Positions 22,946-34,256 are shown, numbered from the stretch's first letter. The stretch: 64,000 nt of DNA from Acheta domesticus (GCA_031308135.1 JAHLJT010002630.1:98438141-98502140); one strand, 5' to 3'. Made by a program: numbers and translations. The notes: generated by a model not told the origin, from the sequence alone.

Positions 22946-24140
22946 TGTTAGAAGTATGTATGGTGGGTATATGTACGAGATGGTTGCGCTGGTGGTGAGG
23001 CATTTGTTGTATCCGGTTATATTGGGGATGGATTTCCTGGCGAACAATCGGGCTGTCATAAATCTCGAAAAGGGGCACATCATTGTAAACGGAGACGAGA
23101 TGTGGATTGATACAGGAGGCGAGGAGGACGAAGAATACAATATTAGCGCGGGAGTAATAAGTGGTGAAAGCGTGGAGGAGTGGATAGAGCAACAGGCTGA
23201 CGGAGCTGAGATGTTGGATGATAGGGGTAAAATCGAGTTGAAGGAATTGCTATTAGAGAACAAGAAAATATTTATGAAAAACGGTGAACCTATTAAGGAG
23301 TACGAATTTAGGATACAATTAACAGACTATACACCATTCAGGGAGAGGAACTATCCCATACCTGCAGCCTATCGAAAAGAAGTAGCGGAATTGATCAGAG
23401 AGATGACGGAAGAAGGGATCATAAAGAGGGCGTCCACATCTTACACCAGTCCGATAGTCATCGTTAAGAAGAAGGACGGAGGACTTCGGATTTGCTTAGA
23501 CGCGAGAAGACTGAATGCTGTGACCTTGCCATACCGAGACGCTCCTCCGGAAGTGGAGGGAATTCTGAGAGGATTCGGAGGGTGCGAGGTGTTCTCGTGC
23601 ACGGACTTCAGTAGGGCCTATTGGCAAATGAACATCGCTGAGGAAGACCAACAGTACACGGGATTCATGGTGGAAGGAATATGCTACGTCTTCAGAAGAG
23701 TACCATTTGGTCTGCGAAACAGCGGGGCAGCACTGGTTCAGTGCATTGACAGGATAATAGGGGGTCGACTACAGGACAGAGTGACAGTTTACGTTGATGA
23801 TGTTGTGATTAAATCCAAATCCATTTCCGAGCATCTTCGAGATTTACGAGAGTTGTTCGGCATACTGAAGGAAAACAATTTGGTGTTGAACATCAAGAAG
23901 TCGAGATGGGCTACGAGGACTATCCATTTTCTGGGGTACGAGATCACGACAGAGGGCATTGGTATGAAGCAGGACACGATTCGGGAGATACAACAAATTC
24001 CGGCGCCCAAGAATGTCAGACAAGTTCGGCGGCTGATTGGCACTTGTAATTATTATGCTCGGTTCTGCCCTAACTTCGCTATGATAATGTCACCGTTTTA
24101 TAAGCTGTTGCAAAAAAGGGAAGAGATGGAAGTGGGATGA
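22899..24140 (+). CDS. Gypsy pol: reverse transcriptase
   Basis: The first residues complete the protease domain (a YPVILGMDFL motif). Then come reverse transcriptase blocks: SPIVIVKKKDGGLRICLD, FSRAYWQMNI, RRVPFGLRNSGAALVQ, and the catalytic YVDDVVIKS. The thumb/connection follows (FLGYEIT, RRLIGTCNYYARF). The frame stops at 24140 next to a run of six A (24112-24117), suggesting an indel rather than a true end. Confidence 0.9.
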   Translation: MGPPRKRSSPHYETSDVRSMYGGYMYEMVALVVRHLLYPVILGMDFLANNRAVINLEKGHIIVNGDEMWIDTGGEEDEEYNISAGVISGESVEEWIEQQADGAEMLDDRGKIELKELLLENKKIFMKNGEPIKEYEFRIQLTDYTPFRERNYPIPAAYRKEVAELIREMTEEGIIKRASTSYTSPIVIVKKKDGGLRICLDARRLNAVTLPYRDAPPEVEGILRGFGGCEVFSCTDFSRAYWQMNIAEEDQQYTGFMVEGICYVFRRVPFGLRNSGAALVQCIDRIIGGRLQDRVTVYVDDVVIKSKSISEHLRDLRELFGILKENNLVLNIKKSRWATRTIHFLGYEITTEGIGMKQDTIREIQQIPAPKNVRQVRRLIGTCNYYARFCPNFAMIMSPFYKLLQKREEMEVG

Positions 24141-24174
24141 TTCCCATGAGGAGGCATTTAATGAAATCAAGGCC

Positions 24175-24795
24175 ATGTTTTACAGGCATTGTGTGGTAGC
24201 ACACCCTGACTTTAGCAAAACGTGCATACTACAAACTGACAGTAGCGACTTCGGAATGGGGGCCGTACTGTATCAGGAGGTGGAAGGAAGAGAGAAAATC
24301 ATCGCAATCATTAGTCGGGTGCTCAAAGGCCCAGAGATTCGGTACACCACGACTGAAAAAGAAGCGGGGGCTATTGTATGGGCTATTACCAAATTAAGAC
24401 CCTATTTGATGGGTAGGCACTTCATTGTGCGCACAGATCATAAGGCCCTGACGTTTTTGAACAGATGCCATACACAGAATGATCGATTGTATAGATGGAC
24501 CTTGTATCTGCAGCAATTTTCATTTGATGTAGAACACTGTAAAGGGGAGTTAAACTACTTACCCGACCTACTAAGCAGGAAGACTCCCAAGGGAAACGAG
24601 GCTTACGCTAACGAAAGGCAGTTTCAAGTGGCAGCGATAGACCTTGGAGTGACGGACGCGCCGCTAGTCGATTGGGAAGACCTAATTGCGCTACAGGAAC
24701 AAGACCCTGACATTAGTAAGGTAAAGTCTTACAAAGAGGGGAGAATGCCACGGGAAGACCCGGATTACGAGGAAATGGAGGAGGAAGCAAGATGA
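24175..24795 (+). CDS. Gypsy pol: RNase H
   Basis: LQTDSSDFGMGAVLYQ carries the first catalytic Asp, YTTTEKEAGAIVWAI the Glu, and RTDHKALTFL the second Asp of Gypsy RNase H. LNYLPDLLSRK marks its end. The frame stops at 24795, short of the integrase frame. Confidence 0.9.
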   Translation: MFYRHCVVAHPDFSKTCILQTDSSDFGMGAVLYQEVEGREKIIAIISRVLKGPEIRYTTTEKEAGAIVWAITKLRPYLMGRHFIVRTDHKALTFLNRCHTQNDRLYRWTLYLQQFSFDVEHCKGELNYLPDLLSRKTPKGNEAYANERQFQVAAIDLGVTDAPLVDWEDLIALQEQDPDISKVKSYKEGRMPREDPDYEEMEEEAR

Positions 24796-24814
24796 ATGGA
24801 AGTTAATCCAGGGA

Positions 24815-25411
24815 GTGGTGACCAGGAGAGTGACAAGAAACGCAGAAATATTTAGGTTGTGGATACCTAAGAGTATCACGGAGCAATTGATTAAGCATGT
24901 TCATACGTCCATGGCACATTTCGGAGCGGAGAAAATTACGAAGGTAATACAAGAACTATGTTACTGGAGGGGAATGGCCCGGCAAATTAGAAAGGTCGTG
25001 AGTCAATGCAACTTATGTCAGAAGGCGAAGTACCCAAACAAGAGCTTTGCAGGACCCATGCAATCAATAATTCCGCTTGGGAAAAATGACATAGCAGCCG
25101 TGGATATTTACGGACCACTGCCGAAAACCAGAAATGGAAACCAGCACATATTTGTAACTATTGACGTATTTTCGAAATTCGTCCAAATTTACCCCATAAA
25201 GAGAACGAATGCTCAAACTTGTCTGAGGAAGTTAAAGATATTTTTTGACGTAGCAGGACCATACCAAAGAATACTGTCAGATCATGGAACCATGTTTACC
25301 AGCCGACAGTGGCAGCAAACATTGATGGGACTTGGAAACAAAACCAGTATTTACATCAATCCGACATCCACAATCAAATCGGCGGAAACGGGTCATGAGG
25401 GAATTATCTAG
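24815..25411 (+). CDS. Gypsy pol: integrase zinc finger and core
   Basis: HTSMAHFGAEKI and CNLCQKAK form the HHCC zinc-binding domain. VDIYGPLPKTRNGNQ and ILSDHGTMFTS carry the two Asp residues of the DDE catalytic core. The frame shifts near 25370, before the catalytic Glu region. Confidence 0.88.
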   Translation: MVTRRVTRNAEIFRLWIPKSITEQLIKHVHTSMAHFGAEKITKVIQELCYWRGMARQIRKVVSQCNLCQKAKYPNKSFAGPMQSIIPLGKNDIAAVDIYGPLPKTRNGNQHIFVTIDVFSKFVQIYPIKRTNAQTCLRKLKIFFDVAGPYQRILSDHGTMFTSRQWQQTLMGLGNKTSIYINPTSTIKSAETGHEGII

Positions 25412-25901
25412 AATGTTCAGAACATATTGCCACGAGCAGCACGACAGATGGGGAGAGCTAATACCGGAGATTAATAGGTGGTTGCCGTCCATTCCACACG
25501 ATAGCACGGGTATTACACCGTACGAGGCACATTTTGGACGTAGACCACCCCACGTCTTATACGCACTCGACAGAGAAGAGGTATTCCAAAGACCGCAGGA
25601 GCCATCACAGGAAACAGTCCACGAGAATTTAGTCAAAATGAGCGAAGTACGACTAGCAAAAATGAAGAAAACGCCATACGAATTCAAGGTGGGACAAAAG
25701 GTGTTGGTTAGGGTACCTAGAGTGTCAAATCCCAAACTAAAAACTTATTCGAAGTTTTTCCTCCTTTATGAAGGACCATATGAGATAAAGGCAATTAAAG
25801 CTCCAAATGTGGCGGAACTAATGAATGAGCGGGGAGAAACAGTCGAACAATACAACTTTTACAACTTGAAGGCATACCATGAGGGACAAGATCAAAACTA
25901 A
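25332..25901 (+). CDS. Gypsy pol: integrase end and C-terminal domain
   Basis: Continues the integrase after a frame offset (HDRWGELIPEINRWLPS, GITPYEAHFGRRPP) and ends with a chromodomain-less C-terminal DNA-binding segment (FKVGQKVLVRVPRV, YEGPYEIKAI). A short purine tract, GTGGGGGG, lies just before the 3' LTR at 25969-25977. Confidence 0.85.
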   Translation: METKPVFTSIRHPQSNRRKRVMRELSRMFRTYCHEQHDRWGELIPEINRWLPSIPHDSTGITPYEAHFGRRPPHVLYALDREEVFQRPQEPSQETVHENLVKMSEVRLAKMKKTPYEFKVGQKVLVRVPRVSNPKLKTYSKFFLLYEGPYEIKAIKAPNVAELMNERGETVEQYNFYNLKAYHEGQDQN

Positions 25902-25981
25902 AGGAGAACCCTGGAAGCAATGGATTAGAAGATTATTTTTCACTGTGTAAAAAAAAAATCTTGATAACGTGGGGGGTTATT

Positions 25982-27018
25982 TGACCGTATTGGTCAAAAC
26001 ACAAAGAATAGGCGCTCCACCACATTCAAAAGTAGCGCGCAGAGTGAGGAAACCGCGGCCGGAACGGATCGACAGAGTCGTGAACGAGCGCACGGGGTAG
26101 TGGGAACTGATCGGTCTGACCGCGCAAAAAGCGAGGGTTGGCGGTTGAGCAGCTGGGGGTGAGGACGGTATGCAATGGTGGTTAGAGTGCGATGCTTTGA
26201 TGTGCAAGAAATCCAGTGTAATCGGGACAACAGGTATTTAAGAAAGAGAAATTGTGATGAAACTGTGAAATAAGCGAGTGTAAGGATTGTGGTGAACTTA
26301 TTTAAGAGAGAATAATTACGGAATTTAATAAAAAAGGGGAACAGTGCACGGACACGTGGGCGATGCGGGTTAATGATAGTTGGTGCGGCTGTGCTGATGT
26401 GTGATTATGCGGTGGAGCTGCTGAGCTGATACGATTAAAGTCATCGTGTGAAGAAAGAAACCCGTGGGAAGGCGACGCCGGTGGATTGGAAACGGGCTGC
26501 GGTGACACGTGGGCAAGACGGAGCATCGCGGGCATCAAGGTTACCTTCCGGTCTCAGCGGAACGGCCAGCAACGCGTCACGTAGAAATCGACGATCGTAA
26601 CGATCAGATAAGTAATTCTAATTGTGAACAAATAGAAGGAAAATTAAATGAAACGCCAGTTCAGGATGCTCACTGTGTAGCGTTGAAAGTAATGATGTGC
26701 GTAGTAGCATATGAATGGCACGTAGTTTTTCCAAAGGGTTGGAAGTTGCATAAGCGGGAAATGATAATGTAATGGTGGGAAGGTTAGAGAGGTACAGAAT
26801 GAACCATAGAATTATGATCAAAGCAATGATGCAAGCTATGTTGGTAATGTAATGATGTCTTATTGTTCTTTTGTTTCTAATAAATTCTGTTTGTATGATA
26901 GTAGGCCTTTGAATCCAGATACTGTAGATTAAAGTAACCCCCTTAAAGAACTCCTGTACCCATACATAAAAATTTTATGATATGTGTAACCGTGAGCCAG
27001 CAAAGGTAAGTACGGTCA
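25982..27018 (+). repeat. 3' LTR of the Gypsy element
   Basis: 1,037 bp; differs from the 5' LTR by one-base homopolymer insertions and essentially no substitutions that I can find. Confidence 0.93.
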
Positions 27019-27022
27019 CAAT

Positions 27023-27082
<60 letters not shown>
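27019..27082. repeat. TA dinucleotide microsatellite
   Basis: About 30 TA units directly after the 3' LTR. A second TA tract precedes the related repeat copy at 48.8 kb. Confidence 0.9.
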
Positions 27083-27083
<1 letters not shown>

Positions 27084-27084
<1 letters not shown>

Positions 27085-27625
27085 AGCTAAACTTCGACAC
27101 CATTCTCCATCACCACCACCGATATCCATGAAAGTTGGCACTTCCACGTGTTTTTTCACCCAGAAGGTTTATGTGCTGTCAATTCTGTTGTAACTCGACT
27201 ACATGGCGCTGTAGAACGAAACTAAACATTCACGTCAAATGCAACCCGCAACACACTCGGCAGCATGTTGGATCTATATCGTTAAATAACTCCTAAACGA
27301 GGAATTCTAGGGCCTTAAACACTAAAATTTTGAGGCTGAAAGCCCCAATGAAACGTTTCCTCACACCGTAATCTACAGAATGAGCTCTTTTTGGACATTC
27401 TATTACACTTTTGCTGGTCCGGTGCTTCCCGATATCACCTAACCTCCTCAGAGACATGCAGAATCTGCAAGTAATGTAAATGAGAGGGACAGAGAGCGGC
27501 AGACACAGAGACACATAGAGACAGACAGAGACAGGGTGAGAGAGAGAGGGAGGGAGAGTCAGTGAGAAAGAGAGATGGGAGGGGAAGAGGGAGATGAAGA
27601 GCAGAACAACGTCTGCGGGGTTTTC
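27084..27625 (+). mobile_element. Dispersed repeat next to a TA microsatellite, copy 1
   Basis: Matches 48825-49322 over its whole length: TTTTTTCACCCAGAAGGTTT, AATAACTCCTAAACGAGG, a purine-rich GAGAGGGACAGAGAGCGGCA tract, and GGTTTTCCTAG at the end. Both copies are preceded by TA microsatellite. Class unknown; no coding sequence. Confidence 0.65.
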
Positions 27626-27957
27626 CTAGTATTGTCCAGTTTTGTTTGGGGTATATGAATCTACAAACCCCTTGAATCGATCAGCTTGATTTTGCATAAA
27701 CTATGCAAATGAAGAAAAACTACCGCTTTACTGAGCGAAAAGCTGACAATTGTTAATAACGGCAAAACAACTGCGTGTTCCACGCCATTTAGCCTTGTTG
27801 CACGTTATTCCAAGTATGTCACTTACACTAGCCGCGATGGGTTATCGCGCGGAGCGCTCTAAGGCAAGGGTGTCCAACTTGCAAGGCCTAAACTAAAACT
27901 TTTAATATGGTCGCGGGCCGTATCAATTATTATTACTCGGGTTTGCCTCCTGATTTC

Positions 27958-28270
27958 CCCAATACTTTGCGGCGGCGATGGTGTAGCGGTTAGCGTAACG
28001 GACTGCTATAGCCCAGGTTCGCGGGTTCAAAGCCGATCGAAGCCGAGGATTTTTAGGGGCGAAAAAATCCTTCGTACGCCTTCCTTCGGAGGGGAAGTAA
28101 AGCCGGCTGTCCCATGTTAGATTTACTTGCATGTAAAAGAAGCCTAAATGAAGCCTCTGTGCTAAATTCAAATCGCCGGTTTCGTCGCCTCAGTAATACC
28201 TTCTTTCCGCTCTATCCGGGGAAAGGAGCGTAGCGAAATTTGCGTGGTCAGACGGAAGAGCAGGCCTCAT
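27958..28270 (+). mobile_element. tRNA-derived SINE, family S2
   Basis: The head GATGGTGTAGCGGTTAGCG and GGTTCGCGGGTTCAAAGCC correspond to the A and B boxes of a tRNA-type RNA polymerase III promoter. The body (CTGTCCCATGTTAGATTTAC, AAATCGCCGGTTTCGTCGCC) recurs on the minus strand at 57826-58110. Not a functional tRNA: no closed acceptor stem. Confidence 0.75.
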
Positions 28271-28392
28271 GGTCTGAGTCTCGCCACGTGGCATTTCAAT
28301 TCAATTCAATTCAATACTTTGATCTCGGCACTTTGCTCGGCTGCTCTGAAACAGGGGGAGGGATGAAACCATGGGTGATATTAGGCCGTAAC

Positions 28393-28828
28393 TGTAGTGT
28401 CCGCCAGTGCGGGCACTTCAGAAGCCCGCCACTGCAGCGAAAATCGATATACGCCTCGCCGCCCCAGTGGAGCGACCGAGGTGTTGAAGGCGCCCCCCCC
28501 CACTCCTCCTCTAGAAGAGGGGCACGAAGCCGCCACCCCTCCCCGGCGAAGGGGTGGCAAGACCGCGCGGGAGCCGCGGAGCCAGGGCCCCGGCACTCCG
28601 TTACCGGCAGCTCTACGTAGAACATTGACCTGACTGAGTGATTGTACTTGGCACGCCTACTTGTGATTCTTTGGATCACGTCTATTTGTAATTTGTATAA
28701 CGATCCGGCTAATAAAACATCTCCCGGATATTGTGACTCCTGGCTACGTTTTCGGATTATTCTGTGGAATTTTGGTTATTAATAAATTATTGCCGACCTC
28801 CTAGTATTGTTTCATTTGGTATACAACA
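28393..28828 (+). mobile_element. Solo LTR
   Basis: 436 bp starting TGTAGTGTCC and ending TATACAACA, flanked by a perfect 5-bp duplication GTAAC (28388-28392 and 28829-28833). GC-rich 5' half, AT-rich 3' half with AATAAA motifs near 28710 and 28785. No coding remnant beside it, so it probably arose by LTR-LTR recombination. Unlike the LTRs at 12-27 kb. Confidence 0.75.
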
Positions 28829-29149
28829 GTAACATGCATAACACGGTGAATCAAATTGAGATGATTTTTAATTTCCGAATTTAGCTAGAACAAATCCTTA
28901 AATTTAATCTTTTTCCTTCAAAGGAGATGAGCTAGGCGCATAACATCCTCGCCCGACAACGTTGCACGGGCCTTCCGCTTTAGACTAATAACCTTGTCGC
29001 CGGCTATAATAAATGACATCACGGGCCGCATGCGGCCCGCCATTTGGACACCCCTGCTCTCAGGTGTTAACCAGGCAAGAGTTGAGCACGAACTGTCATA
29101 TGTAAATAAAAACGTTCGTTGAAAAACGTAGTTGCGCCTTCCCCTCCGA

Positions 29150-29885
29150 TTGACGGATTGGTCTGTGAACAACGCTAGCTGCTAAACCGTTCAGTCGATA
29201 TTCTCCAAAACTGATTTTACTCAACCAATCTGACTGCGGCTCCTTGAATTTCAAACCAGTATTTTAATTTCAGGGATACTTTACACAAAGCCTTTGGGAC
29301 ATTCAAAATTTTTCAAAAAATGGCTCCATCGTTTTTGATTTTTTTTTGTTATTTACGTTCGCATCAACTTCTAGGTCTTTAGGAACCTCTATTGGATTTT
29401 AACGTTATGGTATATTAGTATGAAACGATATGGTGATGATAGAGGGTGAAAAGACGAACACCATGCTCGAGGCTAACACCATAAAAGAGGGTGAAAGGAC
29501 AATACAACCTTGCCCGAGGCGGGACTCGAACCCGCGACCCTTCGGTCCGAGATCGCTAGGACACTAGTATTAGCTATCTCGGCCACCGGGCCGGCAAATC
29601 TTGTTGTTACATAGTGCAAAGGACATTTAAGAGAATGGTCTCATGTTTGTTGAAAACTCTGATTTGTCGAAAATTGCAAAGTTCAAAATTGTTTCGGAGT
29701 CTTCCTACAACTATTAAATTAAACTTAGAGATTTTTTCCTTAATGAAATCTGTTCCTTAAATACAGATTTTGAAATAAGGATCATGTACAATTTTTCGAA
29801 AATTTGAGTATTTTTTGGACCGTTATTTTTTGTCTTCAAATAGGGCGAGAAAGTATGTGCAATTTTAGCACCTAGATTAAGTGTA
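29150..29885 (+). mobile_element. Helitron-like family fragment with a SINE inside
   Basis: Matches the body of the Helitron-like family (GCTAAACCGTTCAGTCGAT, TACTTTACACAAAGCC, CAAAAAATGGCTCC). The right end near 29850-29885 reads GGGCGAGAAAGTATGTGC, then TTAGCACCTAG. An S3 SINE interrupts it at 29365-29600. Confidence 0.4.
29365..29600 (-). mobile_element. tRNA-derived SINE, family S3
   Basis: Read on the minus strand it begins CCGGCCCGGTGGCCGAGAT, has the B box GGGTTCGAGTCCCGCC, then a unique tail. A second copy lies at 49675-49880, same strand. tRNA-like head but with an unrelated body, so not a tRNA gene. Confidence 0.7.
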
Positions 29886-30454
29886 TTATCAGTGTATGTC
29901 ATTGAATTCATGAAGATATCTGACATAACTTGATATTTTTTAATCTATCATATGCATATTGTTAACTTTAATCAATTGAAACAAAATCGTGACTTAAACT
30001 AAAATTGCAGGGAAAAATACATTTCTTCTGGTCTCTCACTCAAGTTTTATGTGCTAGAGACTCCCATGGTCAATAATATTTTGAACAGTAGTAGATAGCT
30101 TTTGAACATAAAGGTACAAAAACCTTCATTTGGCAGTACACATAGGTATGGGAGGCATTCTGAACATGTATTCGTCAAAGAAAATAGAAATATTCATTTG
30201 ATGGGAGAACTTCATTCCAGAACTAGATTTTATTATTATATCTAGCTCTTAATCCTACTTCGTATCAAAATTCCTATATACTTACTCACTATTCACACGA
30301 AAATAACTATTTGGTGGCTCCTTACTCTTAAAGCTGTTGTATCTACAAAAGATAAGAAATTAAACAGGAAAGCTTTAATGAACGACGGATAGTAAGAGCT
30401 TTGGAAACTCTCTATATCTCTTTAACTACGTGGCAACCGTTTACAAGCCAATCG

Positions 30455-33048
30455 AGGGACAGATGGACATGCAGACATATTGATGGACGAGCAAATGGAG
30501 GGACGGGCAGACGGACGGACTGAGGGTCGGACGGACGGACGGACGGACTGAGGGGCGGACGGGCAGACGAGACGGACTGAGGGGCGGACGGGCAGACGGA
30601 CGGACTGAGGGCGGACGGGCAGACGGACGGACTGAGGGGCGGACGGGCAGACGGACGGACTGAGGGGCGGACGGGCAGGACGACGGACTGAGGGGCGGAC
30701 GGGCAGACGGACGGACTGAGGGGCGGGACGGGCAGACGGACGGACTGAGGGCGGACGGGCAGACGGACGGACTGAGGGGCGGGGGAAGGACGGACGGACG
30801 GACTGAGGGGCGGACGGGCAGACGGACGGACTGAGGGCGGACGGACGGACGGAGGACCTGAGGGGGCGGACGGGCAGAACGGACGGACTGAGGGGCGGAC
30901 GGGCAGACGGAACGGACTGAGGGGAGGGCCGGACGGACGGACGGACTGAGGGGCGGGACGGGCAGACGGACGGACTGAGGGGCGGGACGGGAAGACGGAC
31001 GGACTGAGGGGCGGCCGGACGGACGGACGGACTGAGGGGCGGACGGGCAGACGGACGGACTGAGGGGCGGACGGGCAGACGGACGGATGAGGGGCGGACG
31101 GGCAGACGGACGGACTGAGGGGCGGACGGGCAGACGGACGGACTGAGGGGCGGCCGGACGGACGGACGGATACGAGGGGCGGACGGGCAGACGAACGGGA
31201 CTGAGGGGCGGACGGGCAGACGGACGGACTGAGGGGCGACGGGCAGACGGACGGACTGAGGGGCGGACGGGCAGGACGGACGGACTGAGGGGCGGACGGG
31301 CAGACGGACGGACTGAGGGGCGGACGGGCAGACGGACGGACTGAGGGCGGACGGCAGACCGGACGGGGGGACTGAGGGGCGGACGGGCAGACGGACGGAC
31401 TGAGGGGCGGACGGACGGACGACGGGACTGGAGGGGCGGACGGGCAAGACGAGACGGACTGAGGGGCGGGACGGACGGACGGACGGACTGAGGGGGCGGA
31501 CGGGCAGACGGAGGGACTGAGGGGCGACGGGCAGACGGACGGACTGAGGGGCGGCCGGACGGACGGACGGGACTGAGGGCGGACGGCAGACGGACGGACT
31601 GAGGGGCGGACGGGCAGACGGACGGACTGAGGGGAGGACGGGCAGACGGACGGACTGAGGGGCGGACGGGCAGACGGACGGACTGAGGGGCGGACGGGCA
31701 GACGGACGGACTGAGGGGCGGACGGGCAGACGGACGGACTGAGGGGCGGACGGACGGACGGACGGACTGAGGGCGGACGGGCAGGACGGACGGACTGAGG
31801 GCGGCCGGACGGACGACGGACTGAGGGGCGGACGGGCAGACGGACGGACTGAGGGGCGGACCGGGCAGACGGACGGACTGAGGGGCGGCCGGACGGACGG
31901 ACGGACTGAGGGGCGGACGGGCAGACGGACGGACTGAGGGGCGGACGGGCAGACGGACGGACTGAGGGGCGGACGGGCAGACGGACGGACTGAGGGGCGG
32001 ACGGGCAGACGGACGGACTGAGGGGCGACGGGGCAGACGGACGGACTGGAGGGGGCGGGACGGGCAGACGGACGGACTGAGGGAGGACGGGCAGACGGAC
32101 GGACTGAGGGGCGGACGGACGGACGGACGGACTGAGGGGCGGACGGGCAGAAGGGACGGACTGAGGGGCGGACGGACGGACGGACGGACTGAGGGGCGGA
32201 CGGGCAGACGGACGGACTGAGGGGCGGACGGGCAGACGGACGGACTGAGGGGCGGCCGGACGGGACGGACGGATTGAGGGGCGGGTACGGGCAGACGGAC
32301 GGACTGAGGGGCGGACGGGCAGACGGACGGACTGAGGGGCGGCCGGACGGACGGACGGACTGAGGGGCGGACGGGCAGACGGACGGACTGAGGGGCGGAC
32401 GGGCAGACGGACGGACTGAGGGGCGGACGGGCAGAAGGACGGACGGCTGAGGGGCGGACGGGCAGACGGACGGACTGAGGGGCGACGGACGGACGGACGG
32501 ACTGAGGGGCGGACGGGCAGACGGACGGACTGAGGGGCGGACGGGCAGACGGACGGAATGAGGGGCGCCGGACGGACGGACGGACTGAGGGGCGGGACGG
32601 GCAGACGGACGGACTGAGGGGCGGACGGGGCAGACGGACGGACTGAGGCGGGACGGGCAGACGGACGGACTGAGGGGCGGACGGGCAGACGGACGGACTG
32701 AGGGGCGGCCGGACGGACGGACGGACTGAGGGGCGGACGGGCAGACGGACGGACTGAGGGGCGGACGGGCAGACGGACGGACTGAGGGGCGGCCGGACGG
32801 GACGGACGGACTGAGGGCGGACGGGCAGACGGACGGACTGAGGGGCGGACGGCAGACGGACGGACTGAGGGCGGACGGGCAGACGGACGGGACTGAGGGG
32901 CGGACGGGGCAGACGGACGGACTGAGGGGCGGACGGACGGACGGACGGACTGAGGGGCGGGACGGGCAGAACGGACGGACTGAGGGGCGGACGGGCAGAC
33001 GGACGGACTGAGGGGCGGCCGGGACGGACGGACGGACTGAGGGGCGGA
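30455..33048. repeat. GC-rich 28-bp minisatellite, cut by the assembly gap
   Basis: About 90 copies of a unit near GGACGGACTGAGGGGCGGAC plus GGGCAGAC, with GGAC-rich variants and many one-base indels. It runs into the N gap, so the true length is unknown. Confidence 0.95.
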
Positions 33049-34048
33049 NNNNNNNNNNNNNNNNNNNNNNNNNNNNNNNNNNNNNNNNNNNNNNNNNNNN
33101 NNNNNNNNNNNNNNNNNNNNNNNNNNNNNNNNNNNNNNNNNNNNNNNNNNNNNNNNNNNNNNNNNNNNNNNNNNNNNNNNNNNNNNNNNNNNNNNNNNNN
33201 NNNNNNNNNNNNNNNNNNNNNNNNNNNNNNNNNNNNNNNNNNNNNNNNNNNNNNNNNNNNNNNNNNNNNNNNNNNNNNNNNNNNNNNNNNNNNNNNNNNN
33301 NNNNNNNNNNNNNNNNNNNNNNNNNNNNNNNNNNNNNNNNNNNNNNNNNNNNNNNNNNNNNNNNNNNNNNNNNNNNNNNNNNNNNNNNNNNNNNNNNNNN
33401 NNNNNNNNNNNNNNNNNNNNNNNNNNNNNNNNNNNNNNNNNNNNNNNNNNNNNNNNNNNNNNNNNNNNNNNNNNNNNNNNNNNNNNNNNNNNNNNNNNNN
33501 NNNNNNNNNNNNNNNNNNNNNNNNNNNNNNNNNNNNNNNNNNNNNNNNNNNNNNNNNNNNNNNNNNNNNNNNNNNNNNNNNNNNNNNNNNNNNNNNNNNN
33601 NNNNNNNNNNNNNNNNNNNNNNNNNNNNNNNNNNNNNNNNNNNNNNNNNNNNNNNNNNNNNNNNNNNNNNNNNNNNNNNNNNNNNNNNNNNNNNNNNNNN
33701 NNNNNNNNNNNNNNNNNNNNNNNNNNNNNNNNNNNNNNNNNNNNNNNNNNNNNNNNNNNNNNNNNNNNNNNNNNNNNNNNNNNNNNNNNNNNNNNNNNNN
33801 NNNNNNNNNNNNNNNNNNNNNNNNNNNNNNNNNNNNNNNNNNNNNNNNNNNNNNNNNNNNNNNNNNNNNNNNNNNNNNNNNNNNNNNNNNNNNNNNNNNN
33901 NNNNNNNNNNNNNNNNNNNNNNNNNNNNNNNNNNNNNNNNNNNNNNNNNNNNNNNNNNNNNNNNNNNNNNNNNNNNNNNNNNNNNNNNNNNNNNNNNNNN
34001 NNNNNNNNNNNNNNNNNNNNNNNNNNNNNNNNNNNNNNNNNNNNNNNN
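33049..34048. other. Assembly gap, exactly 1,000 N
   Basis: The round length suggests a placeholder, not a measured size. Confidence 0.99.
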
Positions 34049-34112
34049 CATTGTATACAAATTAAATTATACCTTGAAATTTAGAGACACTTAAATAATA
34101 AATTATTTTTAT

Positions 34113-34256
34113 ATTTTGAATTACTCCATTTGTACAACATTTCGATGACATTCGTCGTCATTTTCAAATACTGTTTAAATGATTATATCAATTATTTTTC
34201 AGTACTTGAAAATGACGAATGTCATCGAATGTTTTGCAAATGGAGTAATTAAAAAA
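34113..34256. repeat. Long inverted repeat upstream of the troponin C promoter
   Basis: The arm at 34118-34176 (AATTACTCCATTTG, TTCGATGACATTCGTCGTCA) returns as its reverse complement at 34200-34254 around a loop of about 25 bases. It could fold as a hairpin or be a miniature foldback element. Confidence 0.75.

Larger units (their letters stand above)
12172..27018 (+). mobile_element. Ty3/Gypsy-type LTR retrotransposon with nested insertion
   Basis: Two near-identical LTRs (12172-13202 and 25982-27018) start TGACCGTA and end TACGGTCA, giving the expected TG...CA ends and an 8-bp inverted repeat. Inside lie a primer-binding-site candidate, a repeat-rich leader, gag, and pol in the Gypsy order protease, reverse transcriptase, RNase H, integrase. 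The LTRs differ almost only by single-base homopolymer indels, so the insertion is very young or the differences are sequencing error. No clean target duplication is seen; the right flank is a TA microsatellite where one could be lost. Gag is split by a BEL/Pao insertion at 15533-21464. No envelope gene. Confidence 0.93.
27865..29056. mobile_element. hAT-type non-autonomous element carrying two later insertions
   Basis: Left end CAAGGGTGTCCAACTTGC and right end (reverse complement) CAGGGGTGTCCAAATGGCGG are hAT-style inverted repeats. Flanks CTCTAAGG (27857-27864) and CTCTCAGG (29057-29064) make an 8-bp target duplication with one mismatch. A GGGCCGCATGCGGCCCG palindrome lies near the right end. 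Inside are a SINE (27958-28270) and a solo LTR (28393-28828). No transposase. Confidence 0.8.

Noticed and set aside
28240..28640. Open frames on both strands in GC-rich DNA
   Set aside because: They lie across a SINE tail and the solo LTR and show no domain.
30455..33048. CRISPR-like array
   Set aside because: Units are contiguous with no unique spacers, in an insect genome; it is a minisatellite.
30422..34060. Very long Ser/Pro/Arg/Val open frame on the minus strand
   Set aside because: It is the 28-bp minisatellite read through a run of N; no codon structure beyond the repeat.
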